DNA of 39,798 bases from Pseudomonadota bacterium (GTDB lineage: Bacteria; Desulfobacterota; Desulfovibrionia; Desulfovibrionales; Desulfovibrionaceae): contig JAHJLB010000024.1 of assembly GCA_018822105.1 (NCBI GenBank), forward strand, positions 1 through 39,798, in the 5' to 3' direction. The notes under the pieces are model-generated. The model saw nothing but the letters and a program-made list of their open reading frames with translations. It made no database searches and was not told where the DNA came from. This document shows, in pieces, positions 1 to 8,103 of this stretch. A program made the translations under genes and the position numbers. The stretch's first letter is position 1. Every line of letters starts with the position of its first letter.

Positions 1-204
1 ATGGTGGACTCGGTGCGCGAGGTCTTCGACCTGACCGCAGACCGCATCGAGGCCGCGCCGCGCATGGGCACGTCCATCAACACCGACTACATCAAGGGCA
101 TCGGCAAACAGGACGAGAACTTCGTCATCATCCTGGACATCGCCAAGGTCTTCTCGGCAGAGGAGCTGGCCCTGGCCAAGGAGGCCAGGCAGGAAGCCGC
201 GTAG
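1..204 (+). CDS. cheW: CheW-type chemotaxis coupling protein, C-terminal part
   Basis: The frame is open from the first base, so only the last 67 residues are present. The text VDSVREVFDLTADRIE, then YIKGIGK and FVIILDIAKVF, matches the end of the CheW fold (the VVDSVxEV and LLDIxKV strands). CheW bridges chemoreceptors and the CheA kinase in the cytoplasm. The visible ATG at base 1 is an internal Met, not a proven start. The gene is followed by a strong hairpin. The identity is good, but a CheW domain at the end of a larger CheA- or CheV-like protein cannot be excluded because the upstream part is missing. Confidence 0.8.
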   Translation: MVDSVREVFDLTADRIEAAPRMGTSINTDYIKGIGKQDENFVIILDIAKVFSAEELALAKEARQEAA

Positions 205-218
205 AACCCGACAACACA

Positions 219-262
219 GCTCACAGGCCGTGCGGAGGCGAGTCCCCGCACGGCCTGTGAGC
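219..262. terminator. 17-bp perfect inverted repeat after cheW
   Basis: Bases 219-235 are exactly complementary to 246-262, with a 10-base loop. It sits 15 bases after the cheW stop and between two converging genes, so a two-way transcription end is the natural reading. There is no clear T-run on either side, so intrinsic termination is inferred from the hairpin alone. Confidence 0.6.
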
Positions 263-353
263 CTTGCTGGCCCTGGCGGCGCGCCGCGTAGCCTTTACAG
301 ACCCCGGCAGGCCCTGGGCGCGGACGCCGGCGCCTTTTCCGGAACGCTTCCCC

Positions 354-656
354 CTACTCCAGCCGCCTCCAGAAGCTCAAGCCCGGGGCGCGCGCCAGCA
401 GCGGCCCCACCACGGCCCGGAAGGCCGCCAGGTGGGCGCTGCCATTGTGCCCGTCCAGGGCCGCCTGATCCTGCCAGCGCTCGTAGAAGAACACCCGGCA
501 GGGGTCCTCGGCATGGACGTGGGCGGCGTACTCCAGGCAGCCGGATTCCTGCCGCGTGGCCGCCGCCACCGCGTCCAGGGCGGTCCGCACCGCTTCGCCC
601 ACGGGTGCGGCGAAGGAAAGCTCGGCCAGAAGGATGACGCTGTTCTGCTCGGTCAT
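354..656 (-). CDS. Small ABM-domain (antibiotic biosynthesis monooxygenase-like) protein
   Basis: A 100-residue protein with the ABM/YgiN-type dimeric ferredoxin-like fold signature: an opening beta strand (SVILLAELSF), then R.AL.AV...TRQESGCL.Y, FFYERWQDQAAL..H..S.HL.AF. The start at 656 is chosen because GGAG lies about 6 bases upstream; the frame runs further up without a site. Members include quinol monooxygenases (YgiN) and heme-degrading enzymes, but many have no known substrate. It stands alone and converges with cheW, so context gives no pathway. Confidence 0.8.
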   Translation of the reverse strand: MTEQNSVILLAELSFAAPVGEAVRTALDAVAAATRQESGCLEYAAHVHAEDPCRVFFYERWQDQAALDGHNGSAHLAAFRAVVGPLLARAPGLSFWRRLE

Positions 657-820
657 GGGGGCTCCTGTTGGTTGCCGGATTTGGCGTGGCGGCCACCGAA
701 GAGGCGCGCCGCTTGAGGCGCGGAATCTAAGCGGGCCAGGCCCCGGGGTCAACCCGCGCGCTGGCCTGCAATGTTCTTTGCGCCCTTGCTTTTTCCTGGT
801 GCTTTGCCTACCTGTAGCCC

Positions 821-1450
821 ATGGACTGGCGCGAAGGCATTCTCATCCTCTACAGTTCGAACCTGTCCATCAAGGTTTTGGCCTACCTGTTCACCCTGGC
901 CTGCATCACCATCTTCTCCGGCGGCCTGCACGGCTTTCTGTACCTGCTCCTGCCCCTGGGGCTCGATGTCTACGGCGCCGGACTCATCAAGCTGAACCAC
1001 CGGGCCTTTCAGGAAGACGTGCTGGAGAACCTGGAGGCCGAGTGCCTGCGCGCCTGCGGCATCGACAAGGGCATGCCCTTCTATTCCTTCCACGAGATCA
1101 CCGGCGCCCTGGACCACTGGATGCTCAAGGAGCTGAAGACCGAGGTGGCCTACACCATGATGGCCCCCAAGGAGGACTTCGTGGTCATCGCCACGCGCCG
1201 CGGCCGCATCTTCCCCCTCAAGGGCTGTTTCCCGGTGGCCTATCAGATCGAGGACGCCGGGACCCGCGACGTGTACTACAACGACATCAGCGCCGTGGAG
1301 CTCTCCGGCAAGGTGCTGACCATGACCACTGCGGCCGGCGAAGCGGTGCCCTACACCGCCCAGGGCGACAAGGCCGAGGAGGCCGCCGGGCATCTGCGCC
1401 AGCGCCTGCGCGCCTTCAAATCGCGGCACAGCGAGACGGTGGTCGCCTGA
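821..1450 (+). CDS. Unrecognised protein with one N-terminal membrane region
   Basis: A 209-residue protein I do not recognise. Residues about 15-52 are strongly hydrophobic (LAYLFTLACITIF, then FLYLLLPLGLDVYG) and could form one or two membrane helices or a hairpin. The rest is soluble, with a run of beta-like segments (FVVIATRRGRIFPLKG, VYYNDISAVELSGKVLTMTT) that resembles a small PH-like domain, though this is only an impression. No convincing ribosome site precedes the ATG. The gene is divergent from the ABM gene. Codon use is like the host's. Confidence 0.65.
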   Translation: MDWREGILILYSSNLSIKVLAYLFTLACITIFSGGLHGFLYLLLPLGLDVYGAGLIKLNHRAFQEDVLENLEAECLRACGIDKGMPFYSFHEITGALDHWMLKELKTEVAYTMMAPKEDFVVIATRRGRIFPLKGCFPVAYQIEDAGTRDVYYNDISAVELSGKVLTMTTAAGEAVPYTAQGDKAEEAAGHLRQRLRAFKSRHSETVVA

Positions 1451-1547
1451 CGGACTTTTTTCCCGGAAGCCTTGCGCGCGTCCGGGCTTGTCGGTATGCT
1501 GCGCTCTTACCCCTGCCGCATTGGCTCTCTGCAAAGAGGAGTATGCC

Positions 1548-2489
1548 GTGGCGCGACGCAGTCTTCTTTCCCTCCTCCATCCCAGCGGCATGGGGCTGCT
1601 CGGCCTGCTGCGCCTGTACAGCCTGCTGCTGCTGCTGCTACCCGCCATACCCGCCGGGCTGTTCCTCTTCAGCACCAATGCGGACATCTTTCACAGCCAC
1701 ATGGACCTCCTGTTCCTGGTCAGCCTGGGGCTGCCGGTCATGGCCTCCGCCGCGCTGGGGCACACCATCGTGCGCGCGCTGCTCGGGCCCCTGAAGCTCC
1801 TGCTGGAAGGCGCGGGGAAGGTGCAGGACGGCGAGTACGGCCACTCCGTCGATCTTTCGGAGATCTCGGGCGCCCCAGGCGAGATGGTCCAGCTGGTCAA
1901 GGCCTTCAACAGCATGTCCGACACCGTGCGGCGGCACGTTGAGACCATCCAGGCCACCTCGCGCACGGACCAGCTCACAGGGATCTGCAACCGCAGGCAC
2001 CTTTTGGCCGAGGGCTACCGCATCATCAACATGTCCATCCGCGCGCAGAAGCCCTGCTCCTGCCTGATGCTCGACATCGACCACTTCAAGCTGGTCAACG
2101 ACAACCACGGGCATCCCGTGGGCGACCGCTACCTCATCCACATCGCCGGGTGCATCGCCTCCGCCGTGCGCGACTCGGACCTGGTGGCGCGCTACGGCGG
2201 CGAGGAGTTCGTGGTCCTGGCGCCCAACGCCAGCCTGGAGGAGGCCTGCCTCCTGGCCGAGCGCATCCGCGCCGCCGTGGCGGAAACGCCCCTCAAGGTG
2301 CACACCACCCTCCTGAACAACACCGTGAGCATTGGCGTGGCCGAATACAGCATGGAGCCAGACTTCGGGGCCAACATCCTTGAAGACATGATCGAAAAAG
2401 CCGACAAGGCCCTCTACCGGGCCAAGCTTTTTGGACGCAACCGCTTCGAATCCTGGCCTTTTCCTCAAGACCCCCACTACGCCCCCTGA
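1548..2489 (+). CDS. Membrane diguanylate cyclase (GGDEF)
   Basis: A 313-residue protein that should make cyclic di-GMP from two GTP. I start it at the GTG at 1548, which has AAAGAGGA 7 bases upstream; the frame is open further up to a TTG at 1488 with no site. Two hydrophobic segments lie at the N-terminus (about residues 17-39 and 52-75), followed by a short HAMP-like linker. The GGDEF domain carries DIDHFKLVND and the active-site GGEEF at residues 217-221. RDSD at 208-211 lies exactly five residues before it, the spacing of the RxxD inhibitory I-site, so product inhibition is likely. The segment between the two helices is too short for a large periplasmic sensor. Confidence 0.9.
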   Translation: MARRSLLSLLHPSGMGLLGLLRLYSLLLLLLPAIPAGLFLFSTNADIFHSHMDLLFLVSLGLPVMASAALGHTIVRALLGPLKLLLEGAGKVQDGEYGHSVDLSEISGAPGEMVQLVKAFNSMSDTVRRHVETIQATSRTDQLTGICNRRHLLAEGYRIINMSIRAQKPCSCLMLDIDHFKLVNDNHGHPVGDRYLIHIAGCIASAVRDSDLVARYGGEEFVVLAPNASLEEACLLAERIRAAVAETPLKVHTTLLNNTVSIGVAEYSMEPDFGANILEDMIEKADKALYRAKLFGRNRFESWPFPQDPHYAP

Positions 2490-2595
2490 CCCCCACGCCC
2501 ACAGTCCCCTTGTCGAAACCAGGCTGATGGCCTAAGCTCGCGCCCCAGGCGGCATAGCCGCCCATTTCAGTCCGCATTGCCCAACAGGAGCCTTC

Positions 2596-4290
2596 ATGCG
2601 TTACGAACTGCGCCTCATGGACACCCTCTCCGGCGTGGGCTGCTTCGCCGCCCACCCAGGCCCGAACCTCTCCTTTTCCGAGATGCTGGACCACCTGCGC
2701 CAGCACCCCCTGGACGACTTCATGCACCAGCACCTGCTGTTCATGCTGGGCAACCACCGCGCCAAGAAGTTCGAGAAGCTCATCGAGGACGTGCAGCACA
2801 ACGGCCGTTGCACCGACCCGGTTCTGGCGGCGCTGCTGGTGGAGGCCTGCCTGGGGCACGAGCGCTTCGCGCACCTGCTGCCGCGCCTGGCCGACCTCGA
2901 CCTGCGCGAAATCTCGCGCCACACCCCGGCGGTGCACATACGCTCCTACCTGCTGCCCGACCAGCCCCTGCACAACGCCTGGTCCATGCGCATGCAGATG
3001 AACATCGTGGCCCTGGAGCCCCTGGCCGCGCCGGAGGAGATGGGCCTTCAGGCCCCCTACGCGCTGGCGGAGCTGCCCCCGGCCGCCGCAGTGACGGCGG
3101 AGCAGACGCGCCTACGCCTGTCGGCAGTGCTGCCCCCGCCCAAGGCCCGCCGCCCGGCGCCGGAGACCTCGGCCCACGCCCTGGCCAAGCTTGCGGAGAA
3201 GAACGTCTTCATCGGCCAGGAGATGGCCCACAAGGCCTCGCTGAGCCCCATCGCCCTGCTGCGCATGTGGCTGGTGGAGCTCTCGGTTACAAGCGGCGGC
3301 ATGTCCTACAGCCTTTCGGGCATGCAGACGAGCTACGGCCGCGGCCTGGAGATCGAGGGCGCCCGCGCCTCCTACGCCATGGAGGTGGCCGAGCGCGTGT
3401 CCTCCTACGCCAGCATCGGCAGGCGCGGTGTCATGGGCCTGACCCGGGACTGCCCCCTGACCTGCGGCTCCCAGGACGAGGTCTCGTCCACCCACCGCGC
3501 CCTGGACATCTCCCGTGTGCGCCTGGAAGCGCCCTACGAGGGCCAGCGGATTCACTGGATGCCCGCCGAGGAGCGCTTCGAAGGCGGCTTAAGGCCCATC
3601 CTCGTGCCCGCGCAGTTCGTGTACCTGTTCTCCAACCTGGAGGAGCAGAGCCTGTTCAGCGCCCTGGGCTCCACCGGCCTGGCCTCCGGCAACACCCTGG
3701 CCGAGGCCAAGGTGCACGCCCTGGGCGAGGTGCTGGAGCGCGACGCCGAAGCCGTGACGCCCTTTGACCTGTCGCGCTGCTTCCGCCTCGCCGTGCGGGA
3801 CGAGGCCGTGGCCAGACTCCTGCGCGACTACGAGGAATGCAACCTGAACGTCTGGCTCATGGACTGCACACCGGAATTCGGGGTGCCGTGCTACAAGGCC
3901 ATGGTGGTGGGCCGTTTTGGCGACGTGAACAAGGGCATGGGCGCGCATCTTTCCGGCCCGCGCGCAGCTGTCTCGGCCATGACCGAGATTCCCTACCCCT
4001 TCCCCGGCCCGGCCACCCTGCCCGCCCCGGAGGGGCTGCCCGTGCGCGTGCTGGAGGACCTGCCCGACCACTCCACCGGCAGCGCCGAGGGCGACCTGAT
4101 GGTGCTGGAGGAAACGCTGCTGCAGAACGGCTACTGGCCCAGCTACGTGGATTTGACCCGGTCGGACCTGGGCATTCCGGCTGTGCGCGCCCTGGTGCCA
4201 GGGCTGGAATGGGTGGCGGACTTCGACCGCTTCTCGCGCCTGCCGCCCCGACTCTACGCCAACTATCTGCGCCAGTTCGGGGCGCTGTAG
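2596..4290 (+). CDS. YcaO-domain protein, stand-alone
   Basis: A 564-residue protein. AGGAG lies 5-6 bases upstream of the ATG. Residues about 1-220 are a helical region I do not recognise. About 220-564 is a YcaO domain with its three motif blocks: YGRGLEIEGARASYAMEVAER, then GLASGNTLAEAKVHALGEVLERDA (about 358), then GMGAHLSGPRAAVSAMTE. YcaO enzymes use ATP to activate peptide amide bonds (azoline or thioamide formation) or support RimO-type methylthiolation. The third block normally continues as TEAxQxR; here it reads TEIPYPFPG, so one nucleotide/metal-binding segment is altered. No TfuA, dehydrogenase or short precursor gene is visible nearby, so the substrate is unknown. Confidence 0.85.
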   Translation: MRYELRLMDTLSGVGCFAAHPGPNLSFSEMLDHLRQHPLDDFMHQHLLFMLGNHRAKKFEKLIEDVQHNGRCTDPVLAALLVEACLGHERFAHLLPRLADLDLREISRHTPAVHIRSYLLPDQPLHNAWSMRMQMNIVALEPLAAPEEMGLQAPYALAELPPAAAVTAEQTRLRLSAVLPPPKARRPAPETSAHALAKLAEKNVFIGQEMAHKASLSPIALLRMWLVELSVTSGGMSYSLSGMQTSYGRGLEIEGARASYAMEVAERVSSYASIGRRGVMGLTRDCPLTCGSQDEVSSTHRALDISRVRLEAPYEGQRIHWMPAEERFEGGLRPILVPAQFVYLFSNLEEQSLFSALGSTGLASGNTLAEAKVHALGEVLERDAEAVTPFDLSRCFRLAVRDEAVARLLRDYEECNLNVWLMDCTPEFGVPCYKAMVVGRFGDVNKGMGAHLSGPRAAVSAMTEIPYPFPGPATLPAPEGLPVRVLEDLPDHSTGSAEGDLMVLEETLLQNGYWPSYVDLTRSDLGIPAVRALVPGLEWVADFDRFSRLPPRLYANYLRQFGAL

Positions 4291-4312
4291 GCGGATGGCG
4301 CGCCCTTGCGCG

Positions 4313-4342
4313 TTGACGCTGCCCCGGCCGAGCATGTAGGGA
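4313..4342 (+). promoter_or_regulatory. Promoter of tRNA-Leu
   Basis: TTGACG at 4313-4318 and TAGGGA at 4337-4342 are separated by 18 bases and end 10 bases before the mature tRNA start, a fitting sigma-70 layout. The -10 is a weak match. Confidence 0.5.
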
Positions 4343-4352
4343 ATACCCGGCT

Positions 4353-4439
4353 GCCCGGGTGGCGAAACTGGTAGACGCAAGGGACTTAAAATCCCTCAAC
4401 CTTCGGGTTATGCGGGTTCAAGTCCCGCCCTGGGCACCA
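4353..4439 (+). tRNA. tRNA-Leu (UAA anticodon), hybrid gene at an integration site
   Basis: A full cloverleaf is readable: acceptor GCCCGGG pairs with CCTGGGC (one G-U); the anticodon loop is CTTAAAA with TAA; there is a long variable arm typical of class II tRNA-Leu (CAACCTTCGGGTTAT); the T-arm is GCGGG/CCCGC with loop TTCAAGT; discriminator A and CCA are encoded. The 32 bases from 4381 recur exactly at 15791, so the 5' half is host sequence and the T-arm and 3' end most likely came with the integrated element. The displaced 3' end at 15823-15849 differs at six positions. Confidence 0.97.
4381..4412 (+). repeat. attL core, 32 bp
   Basis: Identical to 15791-15822. It covers the anticodon stem-loop and variable arm of tRNA-Leu and stops at the first base of the T-stem, so strand exchange took place inside this block. 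Confidence 0.93.
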
Positions 4440-4507
4440 TTTATTTCAGCTAGTTGCGTAAAGTGACGAAGTACGTAGCTTGATTGATTCACGAGAATTT
4501 GATTTTT

Positions 4508-4711
4508 TGTACAAGGATAGTACAAGTTTTTTGAGTAACGGCTACTGACGGCAAGCGTCATCAAGCCCCGCAAGTCAATGAAGACCAAGAGCGAATAATC
4601 CCTGTGTAAGAATTTCTTTTTTTCGTCGGCACAAAAAAGATCAAGGGCTTACGGGTCAAACCGCTAGCCCTTTTTCTTTGCCCTTCGCGTTTTGTACTAC
4701 TCCTGTACTAC
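4508..4711. promoter_or_regulatory. Left arm-type integrase/excisionase sites
   Basis: GTACAAG occurs at 4509 and 4520, exactly 11 bases apart. A second pair in the opposite orientation lies at 4692-4711 (read on the minus strand as GTACAGGAGTAGTACAAAA), again with an 11-base period. The same GTACAAGG pair lies inside the right end at 15643. Placement just inside both att cores and the one-helical-turn spacing fit arm-binding sites of a tyrosine integrase or its directionality factor. The 4440-4814 stretch holds no supported gene. Confidence 0.65.
4643..4675 (+). terminator. Hairpin with T-run inside the left end
   Basis: AAGGGCT (4643-4649) pairs with AGCCCTT (4666-4672), followed by TTTTTCTTT. 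It could end transcription running out of the tRNA gene, which lost its own downstream hairpin to the far side of the element. Confidence 0.55.
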
Positions 4712-4746
4712 TTTGGCGAAATATGCCCCTCCCCCTCTCCCCGGTC

Positions 4747-4776
4747 TTGCACGTGGATAGTGTTTTCGAGTATCAA
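4747..4776 (+). promoter_or_regulatory. Possible promoter of the cargo genes
   Basis: TTGCAC at 4747 and TATCAA at 4771 with an 18-base spacer, about 70 bases before the endonuclease start. The match is moderate. Confidence 0.35.
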
Positions 4777-4847
4777 ACAACAAAATCCATTCTTGGTGCT
4801 TTTGGGTCGAATAATTGGCAGAAAGCGAACCAACCGAGGAGAAGCCC

Positions 4848-5915
4848 GTGGAACTATCAAATATCGTCGAACTTGCTGGCAGGATTCACCAAGCTAGGGA
4901 ACAGCAGTTCAACGAAGCGATGACAAAGCAATTTTTGATACTGCCATTCCTCCATGCCCTTGGATATGACATCTTCAACCCGTCAGAGGTTGTCGCTGAA
5001 CTTACTGCCGATGTTGGAACAAAGAGGGGAGAGAAGGTTGATTACGCCATTATGAGAGACGGCCTTCCGGTAATTATGATCGAATGCAAGCCCCTTGGCG
5101 TGGCACTCGACCCTGGGAAGTGTAACCAACTACACAGGTACTTTACAACTCACCCGTCTGCCAGAATCGGCATTTTAACAGATGGTGCAAAGTATTTATT
5201 CTTCACCGACCTCGACCAACCCAATATCATGGACGCAAAGCCATTCATGGAAATCGACCTAAGCGATTTCAACGACAGATACCTACCAGAATTGCAGAAG
5301 TTATCAAAAGACAAATGGGACATTGGCGGAGCTTTGTCTTCGGCAAGTAGCTTGAAATACGTGAGCGAGGTAAAGAAAATATTCGCAGAAGAGGTTGTCG
5401 CTCCATCTGATTGGCTTGTTCGCCACTTCGCTGCCCGCGTTCACGAAGGCCACGTTACGGCGAAGGTACGGGAACAATTTTCAACTATTGTCCGCCGTGC
5501 CATACAAGAGTACATTAAAGATCAAATCAATTCCCGCCTTGAACTCGCAAAGGTTGATAATTCCGCAGGACCGACTTCTGAAGTGCAGGAATTAGAGGCC
5601 CAAGAGTCAGGAGAAGAAGTTGTAACCACAGAAGAAGAAATGACTGCATTCATCATCGTCAAGACAATCATGCGTCAGACGATCAATCCAGCCAGAGTGA
5701 CAATGAGGGACGCCAAAAGTTATTGCGCTATTCTGTGCGATGACAATAACCGCAAGCCATTTTGCCGATTCTACTTCAACGGCAAAAAGAAGTCGCTGGG
5801 AATATTTGATGCAGAGAAGAAAGAAGAGCGCGTTTATATTTCAAGCCTAGATGACATTTTCTTGTACACCGACAAGTTTAATGCCGTGGCCGCAGCCTAC
5901 GCCAAGCCTGATTAA
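4848..5915 (+). CDS. Stand-alone restriction-type endonuclease (HsdR N-terminal / type IV-like)
   Basis: 355 residues from the GTG at 4848, which has GAGGAG six bases upstream; a TTG at 4815 without a clear site would add 11 residues. The N-terminal half matches the HsdR_N-type nuclease: FLILPFLHALGYD, then the PD-(D/E)xK core with D65 (KVDYAIM) and E79-C-K81 (VIMIECKPLG), then RIGILTDGAKYLFF. There is no helicase domain, so it is not a full HsdR. The C-terminal third (from about residue 255) is a separate small domain with KPFCRFYFNGKKKSLGIF. Such proteins are catalogued as predicted type IV restriction enzymes. It heads an AT-rich cargo block, so defence against foreign DNA is a reasonable inference, not proven. 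Confidence 0.8.
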   Translation: MELSNIVELAGRIHQAREQQFNEAMTKQFLILPFLHALGYDIFNPSEVVAELTADVGTKRGEKVDYAIMRDGLPVIMIECKPLGVALDPGKCNQLHRYFTTHPSARIGILTDGAKYLFFTDLDQPNIMDAKPFMEIDLSDFNDRYLPELQKLSKDKWDIGGALSSASSLKYVSEVKKIFAEEVVAPSDWLVRHFAARVHEGHVTAKVREQFSTIVRRAIQEYIKDQINSRLELAKVDNSAGPTSEVQELEAQESGEEVVTTEEEMTAFIIVKTIMRQTINPARVTMRDAKSYCAILCDDNNRKPFCRFYFNGKKKSLGIFDAEKKEERVYISSLDDIFLYTDKFNAVAAAYAKPD

Positions 5916-5964
5916 TTGGTGAACCACCACTGGGCCATCTTCAATCGAAGGATATGAGGGCATT

Positions 5965-6201
5965 ATGGAAAATTGTTTTTGTTATGAGCCAGAGAAAGTG
6001 CATTATAAAAGCAGTGAGCTTAATTGTTGGCGCAACCCCGCAGAAATAACAACTGTCCAATTCTATTGGTGCTCGCACAAACACTCTCTAGTCACAAAAG
6101 AGCGGGCGATGACCACAGTTGGGGCAAGTCAGTCGTTAATGACTTGTGGCGGTGACATGAATAAATGCCCTATTCCTGAGGAGCACCGCTTTGATTTTTA
6201 G
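5965..6201 (+). CDS. Small Cys-rich protein of unknown function
   Basis: A 78-residue protein with six cysteines (NCFCYEPE, LNCW, WCSHKHS, TCGGDMNKC) and an SHKH cluster, which could bind zinc. A weak GAGGG site lies 5-6 bases before the ATG at 5965. It lies 49 bases after the endonuclease and 44 bases before the next gene, in the same direction, so co-transcription is likely. I do not recognise the family. Confidence 0.5.
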   Translation: MENCFCYEPEKVHYKSSELNCWRNPAEITTVQFYWCSHKHSLVTKERAMTTVGASQSLMTCGGDMNKCPIPEEHRFDF

Positions 6202-6245
6202 GGGGGATTAACAAGTCTGCCAGTTCTTTTGGCACGGGGGTCAGT

Positions 6246-6827
6246 GTGGGTATCATATCAAAGCTGTTTCGCTTCATCGTCTCCGCGCCAGGCAAAAGGA
6301 AGAAGCCAAGCGTCATACAGAAGCCGCAGACAAGGCCTAGCGCATCCTTGTCAACTGTCACACTGAAAGCAACACGTTCAAACGTCTCAAAAGAGCGAAA
6401 AGGAAATACGCTTATTGAGACGACAACGTATGCGGATGGACGGACAACAGCAGTTTTTAAGCATGTTCCGCCAAAGGTGAATGGAGTCCCGACTTATGAG
6501 CTGGCAGCCACAAGCAAAGATGATATTCAGGTGATGTTAAAGTGCTGCAATGCAGAGATGAAACGGTATAAATCTTCTAGCGAACCACCAGCCCCCTATT
6601 GCTTTTGGCGGCTAGCTGTTCTTGCCAAAAAATTAAAAGACTACGCGCTAGAGGTAAACGTTTGCGAAACCTATTTGGCCGTAACTGAAGAACTTCGGGC
6701 TAGGCCGGACTTTGACCCACGGTTCCCCGGAATTACAGCGAGCCCGCGAACCGATGACTTGAGGAAACGACTCCCAAAGGCGCGGGCTATGCTTAACGCC
6801 ATGAAGAGTAAGCAAGGTCATGAGTAA
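6246..6827 (+). CDS. Unknown cargo protein
   Basis: A 193-residue protein starting at GTG 6246, with GGGGG about 6 bases upstream. The N-terminus is short, hydrophobic then basic (MGIISKLFRFIVSAPGKRKK), not a convincing signal peptide. The middle has a beta-like segment (NTLIETTTYADGRTTAVFK) and the C-terminal half is helical, with the look of a helical-repeat domain (CFWRLAVLAKKLKDYALEVNVCETYLAV). No family is recognised. It belongs to the AT-rich cargo block. Confidence 0.6.
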   Translation: MGIISKLFRFIVSAPGKRKKPSVIQKPQTRPSASLSTVTLKATRSNVSKERKGNTLIETTTYADGRTTAVFKHVPPKVNGVPTYELAATSKDDIQVMLKCCNAEMKRYKSSSEPPAPYCFWRLAVLAKKLKDYALEVNVCETYLAVTEELRARPDFDPRFPGITASPRTDDLRKRLPKARAMLNAMKSKQGHE

Positions 6828-6916
6828 TTGTCCCGGCCTCCCCACAGGTGTTATACTTGCGAACACTTTAAGGGTACATTTGTCACGTCATTAACATAAA
6901 CACAATGGCGGAGATT

Positions 6917-7735
6917 ATGTGTAATCAAGCAATGTGGAAAGCTAAGCTAAATTTTGTACTTGTTTTTGCCACAATAGTATTCACCGTAGGGACATCCTAC
7001 GGTGAACGAATTGACATGAAAAAATTCGACAATCCAAGCAAAATTCATACTGAGCTTTCGAAAAGATTCAAGCCAAAGGGCGAGTTTGAAACAACTGAAG
7101 AATTTTCTAAAAGGATTCCTACACAGCAGAAAGACTATGTATTTGCTATCACTAGCGGCTGGGCTGGCTCTCATTACGATGTCAAATATGACCCAGACAA
7201 TAACATTCTGTTGGTCGCTCTTCCGTTTGACGGAGGCCTTGTTCACTACGGCGACAATAGACATGACATGAAGATTCTAATACTTTCACATGCGACAGTG
7301 AACAAAGGTGAGTGGACGGGGACAACAGCATACAATGCAAAAGCACGGGTAAAATCACTTGAAATATTTCAAAATGAATTAAATGTTACAAATTGGGGAG
7401 ACGTTTCCAGTGCCCTAGCTGTCGCTCCAAGTCTTTTGCCTAAAGGCCATGAATTGAGATACAAATATTCATTGTTTGCACGATTAGCTCCAGAGACTGC
7501 AATGGCTCTTGTCCATAAACTTGGCGTTGCCATCGTCGCAGAGCCAGTTACCGCAAATCAGTCTGGCGTTTACACTTATAAAGAAGAGGATGCCTTTTCG
7601 GCAACGCTTTCCCACCCTGTCACAGCATCAATACATTTTCAGGGGATCAACGTATTGGTAAAAAAGATTATCTTGTACAACAAAGCTGACGGTACAATTA
7701 TTACCAAGTTAGACATCTCAGAGCAAGACAATTGA
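6917..7735 (+). CDS. Exported protein of unknown function
   Basis: A protein of about 272 residues. I prefer the ATG at 6917 (GGCGGAG just upstream, short spacing); ATGs at 6905 and 6932 are alternatives. A signal peptide is clear: basic KAK, then hydrophobic LNFVLVFATIVFTV, then GTSYG, with cleavage likely near residue 30. The mature part begins with IDMKKFDNPSKIHTELSKRFKPKGEFETTEEFSKR, the shape of many exported proteins of unknown function in mobile elements. It ends the AT-rich cargo run. No catalytic motif is seen. Confidence 0.7.
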   Translation: MCNQAMWKAKLNFVLVFATIVFTVGTSYGERIDMKKFDNPSKIHTELSKRFKPKGEFETTEEFSKRIPTQQKDYVFAITSGWAGSHYDVKYDPDNNILLVALPFDGGLVHYGDNRHDMKILILSHATVNKGEWTGTTAYNAKARVKSLEIFQNELNVTNWGDVSSALAVAPSLLPKGHELRYKYSLFARLAPETAMALVHKLGVAIVAEPVTANQSGVYTYKEEDAFSATLSHPVTASIHFQGINVLVKKIILYNKADGTIITKLDISEQDN

Positions 7736-7848
7736 AGAACATGCGGGAATAACCAGACACAATATCTACAGGTTGATGTATTGTTCTGAGCTGTTTGCGT
7801 TTTGTAGAACATACTGACAACTGCACCTGCTCACGAAATTATTCCGTA

Positions 7849-8103
7849 TTATTTGTTCGCCATAAACGCCTTTGCGCGCTCTTCCCATTCTTGATCGGAC
7901 GGCGCTTGCTCAATCAGGAACAAGCGGCAATCCTGCGGACCTGCGGGGCCAAGTGAGGCCCACGCTTCGGCCTCTGTTGGGTAAGTCGTGCCTCCGGCTT
8001 CATAGCCACCAGCCCAAAGCTGTGTAATTTGGTGGAGTGCCGGGCCACGTGCGGCGGCCCGCCTGTGCTCCAGGCGCTTAACGCGTTGCTTGAGGCTACC
8101 CAT
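7849..8103 (-). CDS. Small unknown protein, last gene of the minus-strand module
   Basis: 84 residues from the ATG at 8103, with GGAGG six bases upstream; a longer frame exists but is unsupported. It begins MGSLKQRVKRLEHRRAAA, a short basic helix that resembles the start of the next gene upstream (MKRALGKRIETLERICAA), so the two may be distant paralogues. Its start lies 8 bases inside the upstream gene, which suggests translational coupling. Confidence 0.7.
   Translation of the reverse strand: MGSLKQRVKRLEHRRAAARGPALHQITQLWAGGYEAGGTTYPTEAEAWASLGPAGPQDCRLFLIEQAPSDQEWEERAKAFMANK

Noticed and set aside
7740-7848. Possible terminator between the converging cargo and replication units (ACAATA ... 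TATTGT)
   Set aside because: Only a six-base A/T-rich stem with no T-run; too weak to call.
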